DNA of 17,732 nucleotides, taken from a bacterium UBA6154 (GTDB taxonomy: Bacteria > Actinomycetota > Actinomycetes > S36-B12). The notes under the pieces were generated by a model that worked only from the letters and a program-made list of their open reading frames with translations, searched no databases and was not told the DNA's origin. The translations under genes and the position numbers were made by a program. The stretch lies in contig DIUQ01000029.1 of NCBI GenBank assembly GCA_002422375.1, positions 1 to 17,732 of the forward strand. The letters run 5' to 3'. Positions 17,722-17,732 of this stretch are shown piece after piece (the first letter of the stretch is position 1; each line of letters begins with the position of its first letter).

Positions 17722-17732
17722 GATGCGATTGT

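Noticed and set aside
1..17732. CRISPR, IS elements, prophage, tRNA or defence genes
   Set aside because: No spaced repeats, transposase or integrase motifs, tRNA-like folds or defence domains were recognised; the window is almost wholly covered by conserved coding sequence.

Overview
The window reads as a piece of an actinobacterial chromosome of medium G+C content. The evidence is a PriA-type HisA/TrpF isomerase, an Lgt of actinobacterial type, a Trp-associated membrane protein (TIGR02234-like), an HGxxPAAW-motif small membrane protein, and the gene order his–trp–dsbA–lgt–gltBD. I cannot name the species; a free-living or aquatic actinobacterium (possibly a metagenomic contig) is plausible but unproven.

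All 17 genes lie on the minus strand, so transcription runs from the right end to the left. In that order: hisH, priA, hisF, hisI (17721–15190); trpE, the Trp-associated membrane protein and the HGxxPAAW protein (15193–12822); an OmpR-type response regulator, its histidine kinase and a DUF2752 membrane protein (12779–10289); trpC, trpB, trpA (10260–7383); a membrane-anchored DsbA-like thioredoxin and lgt (7289–5611); gltB and the first 315 codons of gltD (5495–1), which runs off the left edge. The window is almost wholly coding. The largest gaps are 115 nt before gltB and 93 nt before the thioredoxin gene. No tRNA, rRNA, CRISPR array, IS element, phage gene or convincing intrinsic terminator was seen.

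The theme is amino-acid supply. HisH and HisF make imidazole-glycerol phosphate from glutamine and PRFAR. PriA makes PRFAR and, by family knowledge, also performs the TrpF step, which explains how trp genes can sit here without trpF. TrpE, TrpC and TrpBA carry chorismate towards tryptophan, with trpD and trpG presumably elsewhere. GltBD makes the glutamate that feeds the glutamine amidotransferases. Seven junctions are 4-nt ATGA or GTGA overlaps, including the his-to-trp junction, which suggests strong translational coupling.

Most of the window is conserved, ordinary metabolism. The part most worth a second look is the response regulator–kinase–DUF2752 block set inside the trp cluster. Smaller points are a shared 12-base motif upstream of two genes, a possible 12-codon leader ORF before the thioredoxin gene, and a small foldable leader before gltB. 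I did not find a clearly novel system.
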